A DNA stretch of 64,000 bases, from contig NZ_CP080269.1 in assembly GCF_019431355.1 (NCBI RefSeq), positions 5,920,927 to 5,984,926 of the forward strand, written 5' to 3'. Both the position numbers and the translations under genes were made by a program. Source of the stretch: Paenibacillus sp. R14(2021) (lineage in GTDB: Bacteria > Bacillota > Bacilli > Paenibacillales > Paenibacillaceae). Shown piece by piece: positions 25,597-36,994 of the stretch. The number at the start of each line of letters is the position of its first letter. Positions within the stretch are counted from its first letter, which is position 1. The notes under the pieces were generated by a model that was not told where the DNA came from, searched no databases, and saw nothing but the letters and a program-made list of their open reading frames with translations.

Positions 25597-26534
25597 GCCT
25601 TATCGCAGGCACGATCATGAATCTCAGGGTGGCACGTGAAGTGTCGCCCTACGGGTATTTTCTGACCGACGGCGAAGCGGAAGTACTGATGCACTACACC
25701 GAAATCGTCGGCAAACGCCCAAAAATCGATAATTCGTATGATGTCTTTCTTTTTTTTGATTCCGAGGACCGCATCGCAGCGACCATGAAGACGCCGCTGA
25801 TCCAACTTGGTCAAGTCGCAAGGCTGGCCGTTGCGGATATTCATCCGCGAATCGGCGCTTTTCTAGAGATGGGGCTTGGCAGGCAGCTGCTGCTACCGTT
25901 GTCGGAGCAGCCTGAGCTGAAGGAGCTCCGTCCGAAACGCGGCGATGAGGTGCACGTCATTTTGGCACATGACAAGATCGGCCGCCTCGTCGCGAAGACC
26001 GCGTTTGAGGAAGAGCTTGCCGAGCTTGCTTTCCATGCACCGTCTTCCTGGCATAACACGTGGGTCGAAGGCTGGGTGACCAAGACGCTGAAGATCGGTT
26101 CATTCGTGATGGTCGACGGCGGCGTGCTCGGCTTCGGCGCCTATGGGTTTATTCCGGCGGATGATCGGACCCGATTGCTGCGTCTCGGCGAGCGGGTTAA
26201 GGCACGGGTCACGTTCGTTCGCGAGGACGGGCGTGTGAACCTGTCCATGAACCAGCGCAAGGAAGTCGGCCGATTGGAGGATTCCGATCGGATTCTGGCT
26301 TTCATCAAGGAGCGTCCGAATGGGTCCATGCCTTATTCTGACGATACGCAGGCCGACATCATCAAGCAGAAATTCGGCATCAGCAAGGGTGCGTTCAAAC
26401 GTGCGCTCGGCAAATTGATGCGCGAAGGGCTTGTGACGCAGGACGGAAACTGGACCAAGCTGACCGAACAGGCGGCGTCGTCGGAGAACAAGGACCATGA
26501 GACGAATCAGGCGCAGCCGGGCTCCCCGGAATAA
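25593..26534 (+). CDS. cvfB: CvfB/YitL-type S1 RNA-binding protein
   Basis: 313 residues. The N-terminal and central regions are S1-like OB folds ('GTIMNLRVAREVSPYGYFL', 'FVMVDGGVLGFGAYGFI', 'ARVTFVREDGRVNLSMNQ') and the C-terminus is a winged helix ('IIKQKFGISKGAFKRALGKL'). This is the CvfB layout, an RNA-binding virulence/expression regulator in staphylococci. ATG 25593 overlaps the rsfS stop by 4 bases; an in-frame alternative at 25563 lies inside rsfS. In B. subtilis this gene lies elsewhere, so its insertion in the yqe operon is a lineage feature. Confidence 0.9.
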   Translation: MSLIAGTIMNLRVAREVSPYGYFLTDGEAEVLMHYTEIVGKRPKIDNSYDVFLFFDSEDRIAATMKTPLIQLGQVARLAVADIHPRIGAFLEMGLGRQLLLPLSEQPELKELRPKRGDEVHVILAHDKIGRLVAKTAFEEELAELAFHAPSSWHNTWVEGWVTKTLKIGSFVMVDGGVLGFGAYGFIPADDRTRLLRLGERVKARVTFVREDGRVNLSMNQRKEVGRLEDSDRILAFIKERPNGSMPYSDDTQADIIKQKFGISKGAFKRALGKLMREGLVTQDGNWTKLTEQAASSENKDHETNQAQPGSPE

Positions 26535-26551
26535 GGGGGGCTGATCGGAAT

Positions 26552-27307
26552 ATGGAGGCTTATACGCAGTTTGCAGGCGTCTATGACCGGCTGATGGCGG
26601 AGATGCCATACCCGCAATGGCTGGCTTTTGCGGACGCATGCTGGGAGCGGTACGGCAGACCGAAGACGATCGTCGATCTAGGCTGCGGGACGGGCAGTAT
26701 CGCCATTCCGCTCGCCCGCTCGGGCTTCAACGTATTCGGCATTGATCTGTCATCGGATATGCTGACGATCGGCCGCAGCAAGTGGGGTGACGCCGCAGCC
26801 GCCGGAAGCGTAACCTGGCTGCAGCAGGATATGACGGAATGGGAAATCGGCGAAGCGGCCGATGCCGTCATTTCGTTCTGCGACTGTCTTAATTATTTGA
26901 CCGAAGAGGACGATGTGCTGCGTGCGTTCGCGGCAACGCATCGGGGGCTTAAGCCGGGCGGGCTGTTCCTGTTCGACGTGCATGCGCCGCGGACGCTGAG
27001 CCGCTATGCGGAAGAGCAGCCGTTCGTGCTGGACGAGCCGGATGTGGCCTATATTTGGACCTGCGAGCTGGACGAGGAACGCGTGGAGATCGAGCATCAT
27101 TTGACGATCTTTGCTGAAGCGGAAGCCGGCCGGCGCGGCAAATATGCCCGCATCGAGGAAACGCATGTGCAGCGCGCTTACGACGCGGAATGGCTGCGGG
27201 AAGCGCTGCTTGCGACAGGCTTCAAGGCCGTCGAGATGTTTGGGGATTTCAAGCTGGAACCAGCCGATGATGAGACGGAACGGTTGTTTTTTGCCGCTGT
27301 AAAGTGA
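26552..27307 (+). CDS. yqeM: class I SAM-dependent methyltransferase YqeM
   Basis: 251 residues. SAM-binding motif I 'IVDLGCGTGSIA' and post-I 'FGIDLSSDML', acidic 'AVISFCDCLNYL', then a family-specific C-terminal domain. AAGGGGGG lies upstream of the ATG. In B. subtilis yqeM also closes this operon before comER. The methyl acceptor is unknown. Confidence 0.9.
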   Translation: MEAYTQFAGVYDRLMAEMPYPQWLAFADACWERYGRPKTIVDLGCGTGSIAIPLARSGFNVFGIDLSSDMLTIGRSKWGDAAAAGSVTWLQQDMTEWEIGEAADAVISFCDCLNYLTEEDDVLRAFAATHRGLKPGGLFLFDVHAPRTLSRYAEEQPFVLDEPDVAYIWTCELDEERVEIEHHLTIFAEAEAGRRGKYARIEETHVQRAYDAEWLREALLATGFKAVEMFGDFKLEPADDETERLFFAAVK

Positions 27308-27345
27308 AATTTGACTGCTTTTGCAGCTTCTTGGGCGCTTCTTTC

Positions 27346-27375
27346 TTGACATGTGCCGATCGGCTTCATTATAAT
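27346..27375 (+). promoter_or_regulatory. promoter of the leuS T-box transcript
   Basis: Perfect TTGACA (27346-27351) and TATAAT (27370-27375) with an 18-base spacer, just after yqeM. Transcription would start near 27382. Confidence 0.8.
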
Positions 27376-27381
27376 CGAACT

Positions 27382-27731
27382 AACCATTTTTATTTATAGG
27401 GAATTCCCTGTAAATGCTGAGGGATTGGAACTTGCACGGCCGGAGTTTCGTCCCGCAATAGGTGTTGAAGAGGAGCATTAGCTTCGGAACGCTGCGATCA
27501 GAGAGCCGGCGGAAGGTGCAAGCCGGACCAGTGTGAAGCGAACTCGCCTTGGAGCCGCATGTGAACAGCCCGCGATGGTCATTCGGAGGCTGGCAAGCAT
27601 GCCGTTTCGCCCGCGTTAAGGGGAAAGAGTGAGCAGCCGGTAAAGCATACCGATCCTGCTAACTAGGGTGGTACCACGGGAGCGTAATCCTCTCGTCCCT
27701 AGCGATTATCGCTGGGGGCGGGAGGTTTTTT
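27382..27731 (+). ncRNA. T-box riboswitch leader, leucine-specific, for leuS
   Basis: An approximately 440-base untranslated leader. The conserved T-box AGGGTGGTACCACG is at 27665-27678. Stem I hallmarks include the AGAGAGC segment (about 27500-27506), GGTG in the distal loop, and the specifier region GAACTCGCC, in which CTC (27543-27545) is a leucine codon, matching the downstream gene. The terminator is CCTCTCGTCCC (27689-27699) pairing with GGGGCGGGAGG (27715-27725), then T6. Uncharged tRNA-Leu should stabilise the antiterminator and allow leuS transcription. The rest of the 27308-27820 gap holds only the promoter and the leuS ribosome site. Confidence 0.93.
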
Positions 27732-27820
27732 GTTTGTACAGGGGTGAACCTGCGCCAGGCGTAAGGTTCGGCGGCAGCCATTCAACTGCACAGGATAGAT
27801 AATAGGGAGGCTAATGTAAG

Positions 27821-30259
27821 ATGACACAGGAACGACAAGAACAGCAGGGCTACAACCCGCTAGTCATTGAACCGAAATGGCAGCGTTATTGGGACGAGAA
27901 TGCAACATTCAAGACGACGGAGGATGCGGGGAAGCCGAAGTTTTACGCGCTGGATATGTTCCCGTATCCATCGGGAGCAGGTCTTCACGTCGGTCATCCC
28001 GAAGGCTACACCGCGACGGACATCGTGTCGCGCTACAAGCGGATGCGCGGCTACAACGTGCTTCATCCCATGGGCTGGGACGCCTTCGGACTGCCTGCCG
28101 AGCAGCATGCGCTCGATACGGGTGAGCATCCGCGCGAAATTACGGTGAAGAACATTAACAACTTCCGCCGTCAAATCAAATCGCTCGGCTTCTCGTACGA
28201 CTGGGACCGCGAATTCAGCACGACGGATCCGGATTATTACAAGTGGACGCAGTGGATTTTCATCCAGCTGTTCAATAAAGGGCTGGCCTACGTTGCGGAA
28301 GTGCCGGTGAACTGGTGTCCGGCGCTCGGAACGGTATTGGCGAACGAAGAGGTCATCAACGGCCTCAGCGAACGGGGCAATCATCCGGTTATCCGCAAGC
28401 CGATGCGCCAATGGGTGCTGCGGATTACGGAATACGCGGAGCGTTTGCTCGAGGATTTGGAAGAGCTGGACTGGACCGAGAGCATTAAAGACATGCAGCG
28501 CAACTGGATCGGCAAATCCAAAGGCGCGGAAGTGACGTTCGCGATCGACGGCCACGATGCGGCGCTTGTCGTCTTCACGACCCGTCCGGATACGCTGTTC
28601 GGCGCATCGTACTGCGTGCTTGCGCCGGAGCATGAGCTCGTCGCGTCCATTACTACGGCTGATCAAGCGGCAGCCGTGAAGGAATATCAGGAAACGGCTG
28701 CGCGCAAGAGCGATTTGGAACGCACGGATCTGAACAAGGACAAATCCGGCGTATTCACGGGTGCTTATGCGATTAATCCGGTTAACGGCGCGCGCGTGCC
28801 GATCTGGATCGCGGATTACGTGCTTGCCGGTTATGGAACGGGCGCCATCATGGCGGTTCCGGGTCATGACCAGCGCGACTGGGAGTTCGCGAAGCAGTTT
28901 GATCTGCCGATCGTGGAAGTTGTCCAAGGCGGCAGCGTGAGCCAAGAAGCTTATGCGGGCGACGGCGCGCATGTCAACTCCGGCTTCTTGGACGGCTTGA
29001 CGAACGAAGCGGCGATTGCCCGCGCGATCGAATGGCTGGAAGCGGAAGGCAAGGGCCAAGGCAAAGTGACGTATCGTCTGCGCGATTGGCTGTTCAGCCG
29101 CCAGCGCTACTGGGGCGAGCCGATTCCAATTCTCCACCTGGAGGACGGCACGATGAAGCCTGTTCCGGACGATCAGCTTCCGCTTCTGCTGCCGGACGTC
29201 GACCAAATCAAGCCGTCTGGCACGGGCGAATCGCCGCTTGCGAACGTAACGGAATGGGTGGAAACGATCGATCCCGAAACAGGCCTGCGTGCGCGCCGCG
29301 AGACGAACACGATGCCGCAATGGGCGGGCAGCTGCTGGTATTACCTGCGGTTCATCGATCCGCATAACGACAAAGAGCTCTGCTCCAAAGAGAAGCAGAA
29401 GGAATGGCTGCCCGTCGATCTGTATATCGGGGGCGCGGAGCATGCGGTGCTTCACTTACTCTACGCGCGCTTCTGGCATAAAGTGCTGTACGATATCGGA
29501 GTCGTAGATACGAAAGAGCCGTTCCATAAGCTCGTCAACCAAGGTATGATACTCGGCACCAACAACGAGAAAATGAGTAAATCCCGCGGCAATGTCATCA
29601 ATCCGGACGATATCGTGGGCGAGTACGGCGCGGATACGCTGCGTATGTACGAAATGTTCATGGGACCGCTCGAAGCGACGAAGCCGTGGAACACGAACGG
29701 CGTCGAAGGGATGTACCGTTTCTTGAGCCGTGTATGGCGGTTGTTCATTGGCGAGAACGGCGAGCTGAGCGAGAAAATCGGCGGAGAAGCATCTGATGCG
29801 TTCAAGCGCACCTGGCACAGAACCGTGAAGAAAGTGACGGACGATTATGAGAATCTGCGCTTCAACACCGCAATCAGCCAGCTGATGATTCTCGTCAACG
29901 ACGCTTATAAAGCAGAATCGCTGCCTCGCGAGGCGGTGGAGCACTTCGTGCAGATGCTGGCTCCGCTTGCGCCGCATATTTCGGAGGAGCTCTGGTCGAA
30001 GCTTGGTCATACCGGTTCACTGACCTATGCGGCATGGCCGGCCTACGAGGAGGCTTGGACAGTCGACCAAGAAGTTGAAATCGTCGTTCAAGTAAACGGA
30101 AAAATCATGGACCGCATTGCCATTGCAGCTGACACCGATGAAGCCGAAATGGAACGCATCGCGAAAGCTTCGGACAAAGTTTCCGAAGCCATTGCAGGCA
30201 AGACGGTTCGCAAGCTGATTGTCGTGAAGGGCAAGCTCGTTAATATTGTCGTAGGTTAA
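27821..30259 (+). CDS. leuS: leucyl-tRNA synthetase
   Basis: 812 residues. Class I motifs are HVGH (56-59, within '[16 protein letters not shown]') and KMSKS (584-588, '[11 protein letters not shown]'). The CP1 editing domain is in the middle ('[20 protein letters not shown]', '[19 protein letters not shown]') and the anticodon-binding and C-terminal domains close the protein ('[15 protein letters not shown]'). GGGAGG lies upstream. Expression is controlled by the leucine T-box immediately before it. Confidence 0.98.
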   Translation: MTQERQEQQGYNPLVIEPKWQRYWDENATFKTTEDAGKPKFYALDMFPYPSGAGLHVGHPEGYTATDIVSRYKRMRGYNVLHPMGWDAFGLPAEQHALDTGEHPREITVKNINNFRRQIKSLGFSYDWDREFSTTDPDYYKWTQWIFIQLFNKGLAYVAEVPVNWCPALGTVLANEEVINGLSERGNHPVIRKPMRQWVLRITEYAERLLEDLEELDWTESIKDMQRNWIGKSKGAEVTFAIDGHDAALVVFTTRPDTLFGASYCVLAPEHELVASITTADQAAAVKEYQETAARKSDLERTDLNKDKSGVFTGAYAINPVNGARVPIWIADYVLAGYGTGAIMAVPGHDQRDWEFAKQFDLPIVEVVQGGSVSQEAYAGDGAHVNSGFLDGLTNEAAIARAIEWLEAEGKGQGKVTYRLRDWLFSRQRYWGEPIPILHLEDGTMKPVPDDQLPLLLPDVDQIKPSGTGESPLANVTEWVETIDPETGLRARRETNTMPQWAGSCWYYLRFIDPHNDKELCSKEKQKEWLPVDLYIGGAEHAVLHLLYARFWHKVLYDIGVVDTKEPFHKLVNQGMILGTNNEKMSKSRGNVINPDDIVGEYGADTLRMYEMFMGPLEATKPWNTNGVEGMYRFLSRVWRLFIGENGELSEKIGGEASDAFKRTWHRTVKKVTDDYENLRFNTAISQLMILVNDAYKAESLPREAVEHFVQMLAPLAPHISEELWSKLGHTGSLTYAAWPAYEEAWTVDQEVEIVVQVNGKIMDRIAIAADTDEAEMERIAKASDKVSEAIAGKTVRKLIVVKGKLVNIVVG

Positions 30260-30275
30260 GCGGCATACCATACAA

Positions 30276-30330
30276 AGAGGTGAACGACCTTTTAACGCAA
30301 AGCATGCGTTAAGGGCCGTTCACCTCTTTG
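30276..30330. terminator. bidirectional hairpin between leuS and comER
   Basis: AGAGGTGAACG (30276-30286) pairs with CGTTCACCTCT (30317-30327), and an inner TTAACGCA/TGCGTTAA stem extends it. Short T runs flank both sides. It separates convergent genes and probably terminates both. Confidence 0.7.
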
Positions 30331-31148
30331 CCGTAGAAGGAGACCGCGACGCGTTCCAAATCCTCGTGATATTTGGCATGCGTCGTCCGGATGACGCTGT
30401 TGAATACACCGTCAAGCTCGCGGTCCAAGAGGGCAAGCGCCTGCATAGTGATGCCTCCCGGTACGGCGACGCGTGCCTGCAATTCCTCCGGCGTCATATC
30501 GCCAGAAGTAAGCAGCTGCCCAGTGCCGAGCAGCATCTCGCTTGCAATTACACGGGCCTGCTCACGGGATATTCCGGTTTCCTCCACTGCCGCATCGATG
30601 AACTTCTGTAGCAGAAACGACATGAAAGCAGGTCCGCAGCTGGAGAGATCCGATACAATGCGCGCATGCGCCTCGTCGATTTGGAGCGGTTCGCTAATAT
30701 ACGAGAGCAATCCGTTCAAGCGAAGGATGTCGGCATCGGTCATCCGGCTGCCGTACATGCAGAGGGCTGTTCCGCTGCACATGTAATTCGTAATGCTCGG
30801 AATGACTTTGGCGACTTTGCAGGGCACCGATTCCTCCAGCTGCTCCAGCAGCACGGGGCTCGTGATCGAGATAATGAGCTGATTAGGAAGCAAAGCATCG
30901 CGAATGCCGTCGAGCACGTTTTTATATTCAAGCGGCTTTACACAGAGGAAAATGATATCCTGATCGATCACCGCATCGCGGTTCAAAGGGACGGCCTGCA
31001 GGCCTGGGTGGCGGTCCGCTAAGCAGACGGCCTTGGCGAACGTACGATTGCTGGCTGTAATTTGTGACGGCTTGAGTGCCCCCGATCCGATAAAGGTATC
31101 AATTAGCAGACTGCCCATGCTCCCAATCCCGATAAACCCGACATTCAT
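30309..31148 (-). CDS. comER: late competence protein ComER (pyrroline-5-carboxylate reductase-like)
   Basis: 279 residues, P5C-reductase fold with the Rossmann motif 'VGFIGIGSMGS' and the C-terminal dimerisation helix region ('VAVPGGITMQALALLD'). AGGAGGG precedes ATG 31148, so the in-frame ATG at 31184 is not used. It is divergent from comEA, as in B. subtilis, where comER is the reverse gene of the comE locus. Whether it is a functional proline-pathway enzyme is unclear; related ComER proteins have been linked to sporulation and biofilm entry. Confidence 0.92.
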   Translation of the reverse strand: MNVGFIGIGSMGSLLIDTFIGSGALKPSQITASNRTFAKAVCLADRHPGLQAVPLNRDAVIDQDIIFLCVKPLEYKNVLDGIRDALLPNQLIISITSPVLLEQLEESVPCKVAKVIPSITNYMCSGTALCMYGSRMTDADILRLNGLLSYISEPLQIDEAHARIVSDLSSCGPAFMSFLLQKFIDAAVEETGISREQARVIASEMLLGTGQLLTSGDMTPEELQARVAVPGGITMQALALLDRELDGVFNSVIRTTHAKYHEDLERVAVSFYGKEVNGP

Positions 31149-31339
31149 CGCAATCCCTCCTAAGCGCTGTTGATGCAACAGCACGGCTTCAACAGCTTTT
31201 TGCAGATGCGGCTTCCTGACCCATACGGTTATCGCTTATCGGTACCGGAATGGGCTTACGAACAAACGTGTGTCATTATCATGCTCTTGCTACATTATGC
31301 GGGCGGGCAAGGCCGACATGACATTTTCAGAAAAATTTT

Positions 31340-31363
31340 GGACGGAAGGTCCGTCCTGAGAGG
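31340..31363 (+). promoter_or_regulatory. hairpin abutting the comEA ribosome site
   Basis: GGACGGA (31340-31346) and TCCGTCC (31350-31356) form a 7-bp stem with a 3-base loop, 1 base before GAGAGG (31358-31363), the likely comEA Shine-Dalgarno. It has no T run, so it may affect translation or mRNA stability rather than termination. Confidence 0.4.
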
Positions 31364-31375
31364 TTGGCGTTTCAT

Positions 31376-31972
31376 ATGAAGCAGTCCGGATTTGGCACGG
31401 CGCCTAGGAAATTGAATGTTGTAATAGCAGGTATGATTGCAGCTGCTGTTATTTTGGTTGGAGCCGCAATCATGCATCGCGGTGATGCCCCGCAGCCGGC
31501 TTGGACGGCGGTAAACGCCGAGGTAGACCGGGCGCTTGCCCCTCTTGAGCAGCGTCTCGCAGACAAGGCGGAGCACCAAGACGGAGGCAGCAAGAAAGTG
31601 CCTAACGGCGACACAGCCGAGGCAGCGCAAGGCAAGCCGGATCAAGCAGTGTCTGAAGTGAAGCGAGCTGCCGAAGAAACACACGGGTCAAGCACCGTTC
31701 AGGACTTGCCGGCTGCGCAGGATGCCGAGACTGAGGCGCCTCCAGCTGAAAGCCCCGCCAAAGCGAATAACGCTGGTAAAATCGATATTAACCATGCGAG
31801 AGCAGCCGAGCTTGACGCGCTCCCCGGAATCGGCGCATCCAAGGCGGCCGCGATCGTCGCCGACCGGCAGAAGAACGGGTTGTTTCAGCATGTCGAAGAT
31901 TTGCTCCGCGTGAAGGGAATTGGTCCTAAATTGCTAGAAAAGATGAAGTCTTCCATTGTTCTCCAGCCCTGA
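31376..31972 (+). CDS. comEA: ComEA-like helix-hairpin-helix DNA-binding protein
   Basis: 198 residues: short cytoplasmic N-terminus, one membrane helix (about 14-33), a long Ala/Glu/Gln-rich disordered linker (about 40-130), and a C-terminal double helix-hairpin-helix ('KIDINHARAAELDALPGIGA', 'VKGIGPKLLEKM'). ComEA binds incoming double-stranded DNA at the membrane during transformation. The folded oligomerisation (SLBB-like) domain found between anchor and HhH in B. subtilis ComEA is not evident; a low-complexity linker takes its place. GAGAGG lies upstream of ATG 31376, with 12 bases of spacing. Confidence 0.9.
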   Translation: MKQSGFGTAPRKLNVVIAGMIAAAVILVGAAIMHRGDAPQPAWTAVNAEVDRALAPLEQRLADKAEHQDGGSKKVPNGDTAEAAQGKPDQAVSEVKRAAEETHGSSTVQDLPAAQDAETEAPPAESPAKANNAGKIDINHARAAELDALPGIGASKAAAIVADRQKNGLFQHVEDLLRVKGIGPKLLEKMKSSIVLQP

Positions 31973-33331
<1,359 letters not shown>

Positions 33332-33393
33332 GCAAGCGCCGTAGCTCGGAAAGGATGGCATACAGGGAAATGACAGCAGAGGGACAAGACATC

Positions 33394-33900
33394 ATGAGAA
33401 AAGACTGGGATACGTATTTTATGGACATCGCTTATATGGTTTCGACACGATCGCGTTGTCCGCGCAGGCATGTGGGGACGGTGCTCGTACAGGGCAAGAA
33501 GCTGCTCGGAACCGCCTATAACGGCGCGCCGATGGGCGTCGCAGACTGCTCGGAGGACGGCTGCATGATCGTCGAGGAGCTGGAGATGAAGGAGGAGGAC
33601 GGCGTGGAGCGCATGGTCAAGAAGCAGCGCTGTATCCGAACGATTCACGCGGAGCAAAATTTGCTTCTCTTCACGGACCGGATCGACCGCGAAGGCTCCA
33701 CCGTCTACGTGACGGATCAGCCCTGCTGGACATGTGCCAACATGCTGGCAAACAGCGGCGTGAAGGAAATCGTCTATCACCGCATATACGCGAAAGACAG
33801 CGAGAAGGTCATTTCCCTGATGCAGGTCAAAGGTATTGCGTTCCGCCATATGCGCGTTTATGAGCCGCCGGCTCAAGCCGGCATGCATGTGATTTCGTAA
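33394..33900 (+). CDS. comEB: ComEB, dCMP deaminase family
   Basis: 168-residue zinc deaminase. The metal and catalytic motif is His85-Ala-Glu87 ('TIHAEQN') with Cys111 and Cys114 ('PCWTC'). In-frame ATGs at 33355 and 33370 exist, but AGAGGG (33379-33384) is best spaced for ATG 33394, giving 'MRKDWDTYFM', which aligns with B. subtilis ComEB 'WNQYFM'. ComEB is encoded in comE operons, where its role in DNA uptake is auxiliary. Confidence 0.92.
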   Translation: MRKDWDTYFMDIAYMVSTRSRCPRRHVGTVLVQGKKLLGTAYNGAPMGVADCSEDGCMIVEELEMKEEDGVERMVKKQRCIRTIHAEQNLLLFTDRIDREGSTVYVTDQPCWTCANMLANSGVKEIVYHRIYAKDSEKVISLMQVKGIAFRHMRVYEPPAQAGMHVIS

Positions 33901-34012
33901 GCGGCAACCATGAGGAAGAACCTCTGGCTGCGCCATAGCAAGGTTTCTGCCCCGACGGGGGATGAGGCTTTCTGCGGTGCGGTTGGAGGTTTTTTTGGTT
34001 TGGATGCTAAGA
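33901..34012 (+). terminator. structured spacer with T7 run between comEB and comEC
   Basis: No gene is seen. GAGG/CCTC (about 33912-33923) forms a small hairpin, CCCC-GAC-GGGG another near 33950-33960. AACCTC (33919-33924) can pair at long range with GAGGTT just before a TTTTTTT run (about 33986-33996). This may be an attenuator limiting comEC expression. The pairing is by eye and competing folds are likely. Confidence 0.35.
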
Positions 34013-34029
34013 GAAAGGAGTGGAATGCG

Positions 34030-36792
34030 ATGGAACGGAGGCTGCTCGTTTGGTTTACGGTTTGCTGGGTGCTGGGCAGCGCCGCAGCTTCATCCTTGTC
34101 CGGCCCCGGCACCGTGCTGGCCGGTGCCGGGCTGCTGGCGGCGCTGGCCGCAGCCGCCCTGCTGCGGCGCTCGACCTGGCCGGCCGCCGCAGCTTGCTTG
34201 GCGGCGTACGGCTTGGCTGCCGGGCAGCGGATGTGGGCCGATGCCCGCAATGTTACCTCGCTGCCGGTGCAGTACTCGGCGGCGATTCAGTCTTCGCCGG
34301 CGGCTGCTGCGGTTTATGCAGCGGAACTGGCGGGGGTGATCGTGTCGGCGCCGGAAATCGACGGCGACCGTGTGCAGTTTCGCGTGGCGGGGCGAAGCAT
34401 CTCGCTAACCGGTAGAGATGCGCCGTCGTCGATCGAGCTCGGCGGGGAGCGCATGCTCGTGCAGGTCAAGCTCGCGGCGGAAACAGAGCTGCGAATCGCC
34501 GCGGGGTGGCGGCGCGGGCAGCAGGTGAACGTCACCGGCGAATTGTCGGTTCCCGGCAGCAGTACTAATTTCGGCGGCTTTGATTATCGCCGATACCTGC
34601 TCGGCCAGCGCATCCACTGGCTGCTGGGCGCGGACGGCGCTGCCGCCGTCCGCGCAAGCGCCGGCTCCCGCCTAAGCTTGGCCTCGCAGCTGCAGCATAT
34701 GGATGCCGTGCGCGCCGCGCTCGGCCGGCGAATGGACGCGCTTTATCCCGGCGTCCAAGGCGGCTACATGAAAGGCCTCGTCCTCGGCATAAGCGAGGAT
34801 CTCGATCCAACGATGTTTCGTCAGTTTTCGCAGCTCGGTCTCACGCATATTCTGGCCATATCAGGCTTGCATGTCGCCGTGTTTCTTTATGTGCTCGGCG
34901 GCCTGCTGCGATTGACTCGCATGACGCGGGAGCGTATGCTGCTTATCTTGATTGCGGCCGTGCCGTTCTATGTTCTGCTTGCGGGCGCATCCCCGTCGGT
35001 CGTTCGATCCGGTATCATGGCCATGCTCGGCTTGGCTGCGGCGCGCATGCACAAACTCAAGGACGGCCTGCACCTGCTGGCAGCCGCTGCGCTGCTCATG
35101 CTCCTATGGGATCCGTATATGCTGGGAAACGTCGGCTTCCAGCTGTCATTTCTCGTAACGGCCGGTCTCATTCTAGGCGCCATGCCGGTGCGCAGGCTCT
35201 TCCCCGGCGGTAATCCGTGGTGGAAGGGAGCGCTGTTCGATCTGCTATCCGTAACTATGGTCGCTCAAGCCGTATCACTGCCGCTTACGCTATACTATTT
35301 CAACGGCTTGCACCTGCTGTCCGTTGCGGCGAATCTCGTGCTGGTGCCGTTTATCAGCTTCATCGTCATGCCGCTTGGCGGAGCTTCGCTGCTGCTGGAT
35401 GGTATGTGGCATCCAGCAGGTGTGCTCCTAGCCGAGATCACGGCCATTGGCAATGAGTTGACGTTCGGCTTCGTCTTCAAACTGAGCGAGATGAAGAGCT
35501 TTCGCCTGATATGGGCGACACCTGCGCTCTGGTGGGTGGCCGGTTATTATGCGGCGCTTGCAGCGTTGTTCTTCTTATTAAAGCGGCGCCAAGAGAATCG
35601 TACGGCCGCGGAACAGGGGAATGTTTTGGCCGATTCGAACATCGCGGCAGCGGCGGCAGAGTCAGGCTCGAAGGGATCGTTTGCTTCTGCTTTATCAGGG
35701 ACTGATGCGCCTACGCAGCCGCTCTCAGGCTTGCTGCGTTCGGCGGTCCCGGCCGGTGCATCGACACCGTTCATCACGCTGCCATTGGCAGCCTCCTCGC
35801 GGCGATTTGGTGCGCTGGCGCTGGTGGTTGCGATAGCAGCACTTGCCGCTCTATTGATCGGGGCATACGCACCGGACTATGGCGACCGCAGCGCTTATGT
35901 GGACTTCTTGGATGTCGGGCAAGGCGACTCCGTCTATATACGGACACCGGAAGGCCGGCATATTTTAATCGACGGCGGCGGAGCGGTTTCCTTCGGCAGC
36001 AAGGAATCGTGGAGGCAGCGAGCTGATCCGTTCGAGGTCGGTCAGAAGCTGGTCGTGCCGCTCCTGCAGCAGCGCGGCGTTCATCACATCGATCTGCTCG
36101 TTCTCTCGCACCTCGACAGCGACCATATCAAGGGTCTTCAAGCCGTCGTCGACGCCATTCCGGTTCGAGCGATTCTATGGAACGGAACGGTCAAAGCGTC
36201 CAAAGACGCCGTTTCACTGCTTCGCGCGGCGGTAGATGCACGAATTCCGCTGTATCAAGCCGCGGAAGGACTTACTTGGACGATGGATTCTTACACGAGC
36301 TTGCGGTCGATTGGAACACCTCCAGGGATTAGTCAAGCTGAGGCCGCTGCGCACATCGTTCCCGACATTGAGGAACAGAACGGTCAGAGCGTTGCCCTGC
36401 TCATTACGCTTTATAACCGGCAGTTTCTATTTACGGGCGATGCGGATGCGGCGGAAGAACATGCGATTCTGGAGCAGCTGCAAGCGGCGGGGGAGCAATC
36501 TGAAGAGGCTGCGGCGGCGAACCAGTACCCCATCGACGTCATGAAAGTATCGCATCATGGGAGCAAATCCTCGACCTCGGATGAATGGCTCGCCTATTGG
36601 AAGCCGGACGCGGCGGTCATTTCGGTCGGACGCAGCAATACCTACGGACATCCGCACCAGACCGTCGTTTCACGGCTTCAAGAGAGAGGTGCTGCCATTT
36701 ACCGTACGGACTCCGGAGGCGAAATCCAGTTCCGAATCCGTCCTTCGGGCATACTGGAGCATCGAGAGCGGCTTTTGGAGCATCATGATTAG
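34030..36792 (+). CDS. comEC: ComEC DNA-uptake channel protein
   Basis: About 920 residues. Two N-terminal membrane helices and an OB-like extracellular domain are followed by the ComEC competence domain with many membrane segments ('GLTHILAISGLHVAVFLYVL', 'ASPSVVRSGIMAMLGLAAAR'). The C-terminus is a metallo-beta-lactamase domain ('FLDVGQGDSVYIRTPEGRH', metal motif 'SHLDSDH', 'KVSHHGSKSSTSDEW'), thought to degrade one strand during uptake. The protein forms the channel moving single-stranded DNA into the cell. The frame opens at 33910, but AAAGGAG (34013-34019) points to ATG 34030. A Ser/Ala-rich insert (~560-610) between the channel and nuclease domains is variable in the family. Confidence 0.95.
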   Translation: MERRLLVWFTVCWVLGSAAASSLSGPGTVLAGAGLLAALAAAALLRRSTWPAAAACLAAYGLAAGQRMWADARNVTSLPVQYSAAIQSSPAAAAVYAAELAGVIVSAPEIDGDRVQFRVAGRSISLTGRDAPSSIELGGERMLVQVKLAAETELRIAAGWRRGQQVNVTGELSVPGSSTNFGGFDYRRYLLGQRIHWLLGADGAAAVRASAGSRLSLASQLQHMDAVRAALGRRMDALYPGVQGGYMKGLVLGISEDLDPTMFRQFSQLGLTHILAISGLHVAVFLYVLGGLLRLTRMTRERMLLILIAAVPFYVLLAGASPSVVRSGIMAMLGLAAARMHKLKDGLHLLAAAALLMLLWDPYMLGNVGFQLSFLVTAGLILGAMPVRRLFPGGNPWWKGALFDLLSVTMVAQAVSLPLTLYYFNGLHLLSVAANLVLVPFISFIVMPLGGASLLLDGMWHPAGVLLAEITAIGNELTFGFVFKLSEMKSFRLIWATPALWWVAGYYAALAALFFLLKRRQENRTAAEQGNVLADSNIAAAAAESGSKGSFASALSGTDAPTQPLSGLLRSAVPAGASTPFITLPLAASSRRFGALALVVAIAALAALLIGAYAPDYGDRSAYVDFLDVGQGDSVYIRTPEGRHILIDGGGAVSFGSKESWRQRADPFEVGQKLVVPLLQQRGVHHIDLLVLSHLDSDHIKGLQAVVDAIPVRAILWNGTVKASKDAVSLLRAAVDARIPLYQAAEGLTWTMDSYTSLRSIGTPPGISQAEAAAHIVPDIEEQNGQSVALLITLYNRQFLFTGDADAAEEHAILEQLQAAGEQSEEAAAANQYPIDVMKVSHHGSKSSTSDEWLAYWKPDAAVISVGRSNTYGHPHQTVVSRLQERGAAIYRTDSGGEIQFRIRPSGILEHRERLLEHHD

Positions 36793-36879
36793 TGCCAGAG
36801 TAAGCCTTTGTTGAAATCTCTCTGATTCTATTGAAAAATAAGGTAGAAATACTGCGCCACGGAATGATTACATCAGCCC

Positions 36880-36900
36880 GTTCTGAGCAATTTTCAGAAC
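36880..36900. repeat. inverted repeat downstream of comEC
   Basis: GTTCTGA (36880-36886) and TCAGAAC (36894-36900) form a perfect 7-bp inverted repeat with 7 bases between, with no T run. It lies in a notably AT-rich 275-base gap (36793-37067) that otherwise holds only a promoter candidate. It may be an operator or a poor terminator. Confidence 0.35.
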
Positions 36901-36994
36901 CTACATATCGAAATAAAATGGATTAAATTGTATTTAAAATGAATAATCATGCTATTAAATAAGAATTTTCAAGGGAATATGCCCCTTTAACTGC

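Noticed and set aside
27860..29455. 531-codon open frame antisense to leuS
   Set aside because: Long antisense frames are expected opposite GC-rich genes. It has no ribosome site or recognisable domain, while leuS on the other strand is unambiguous.
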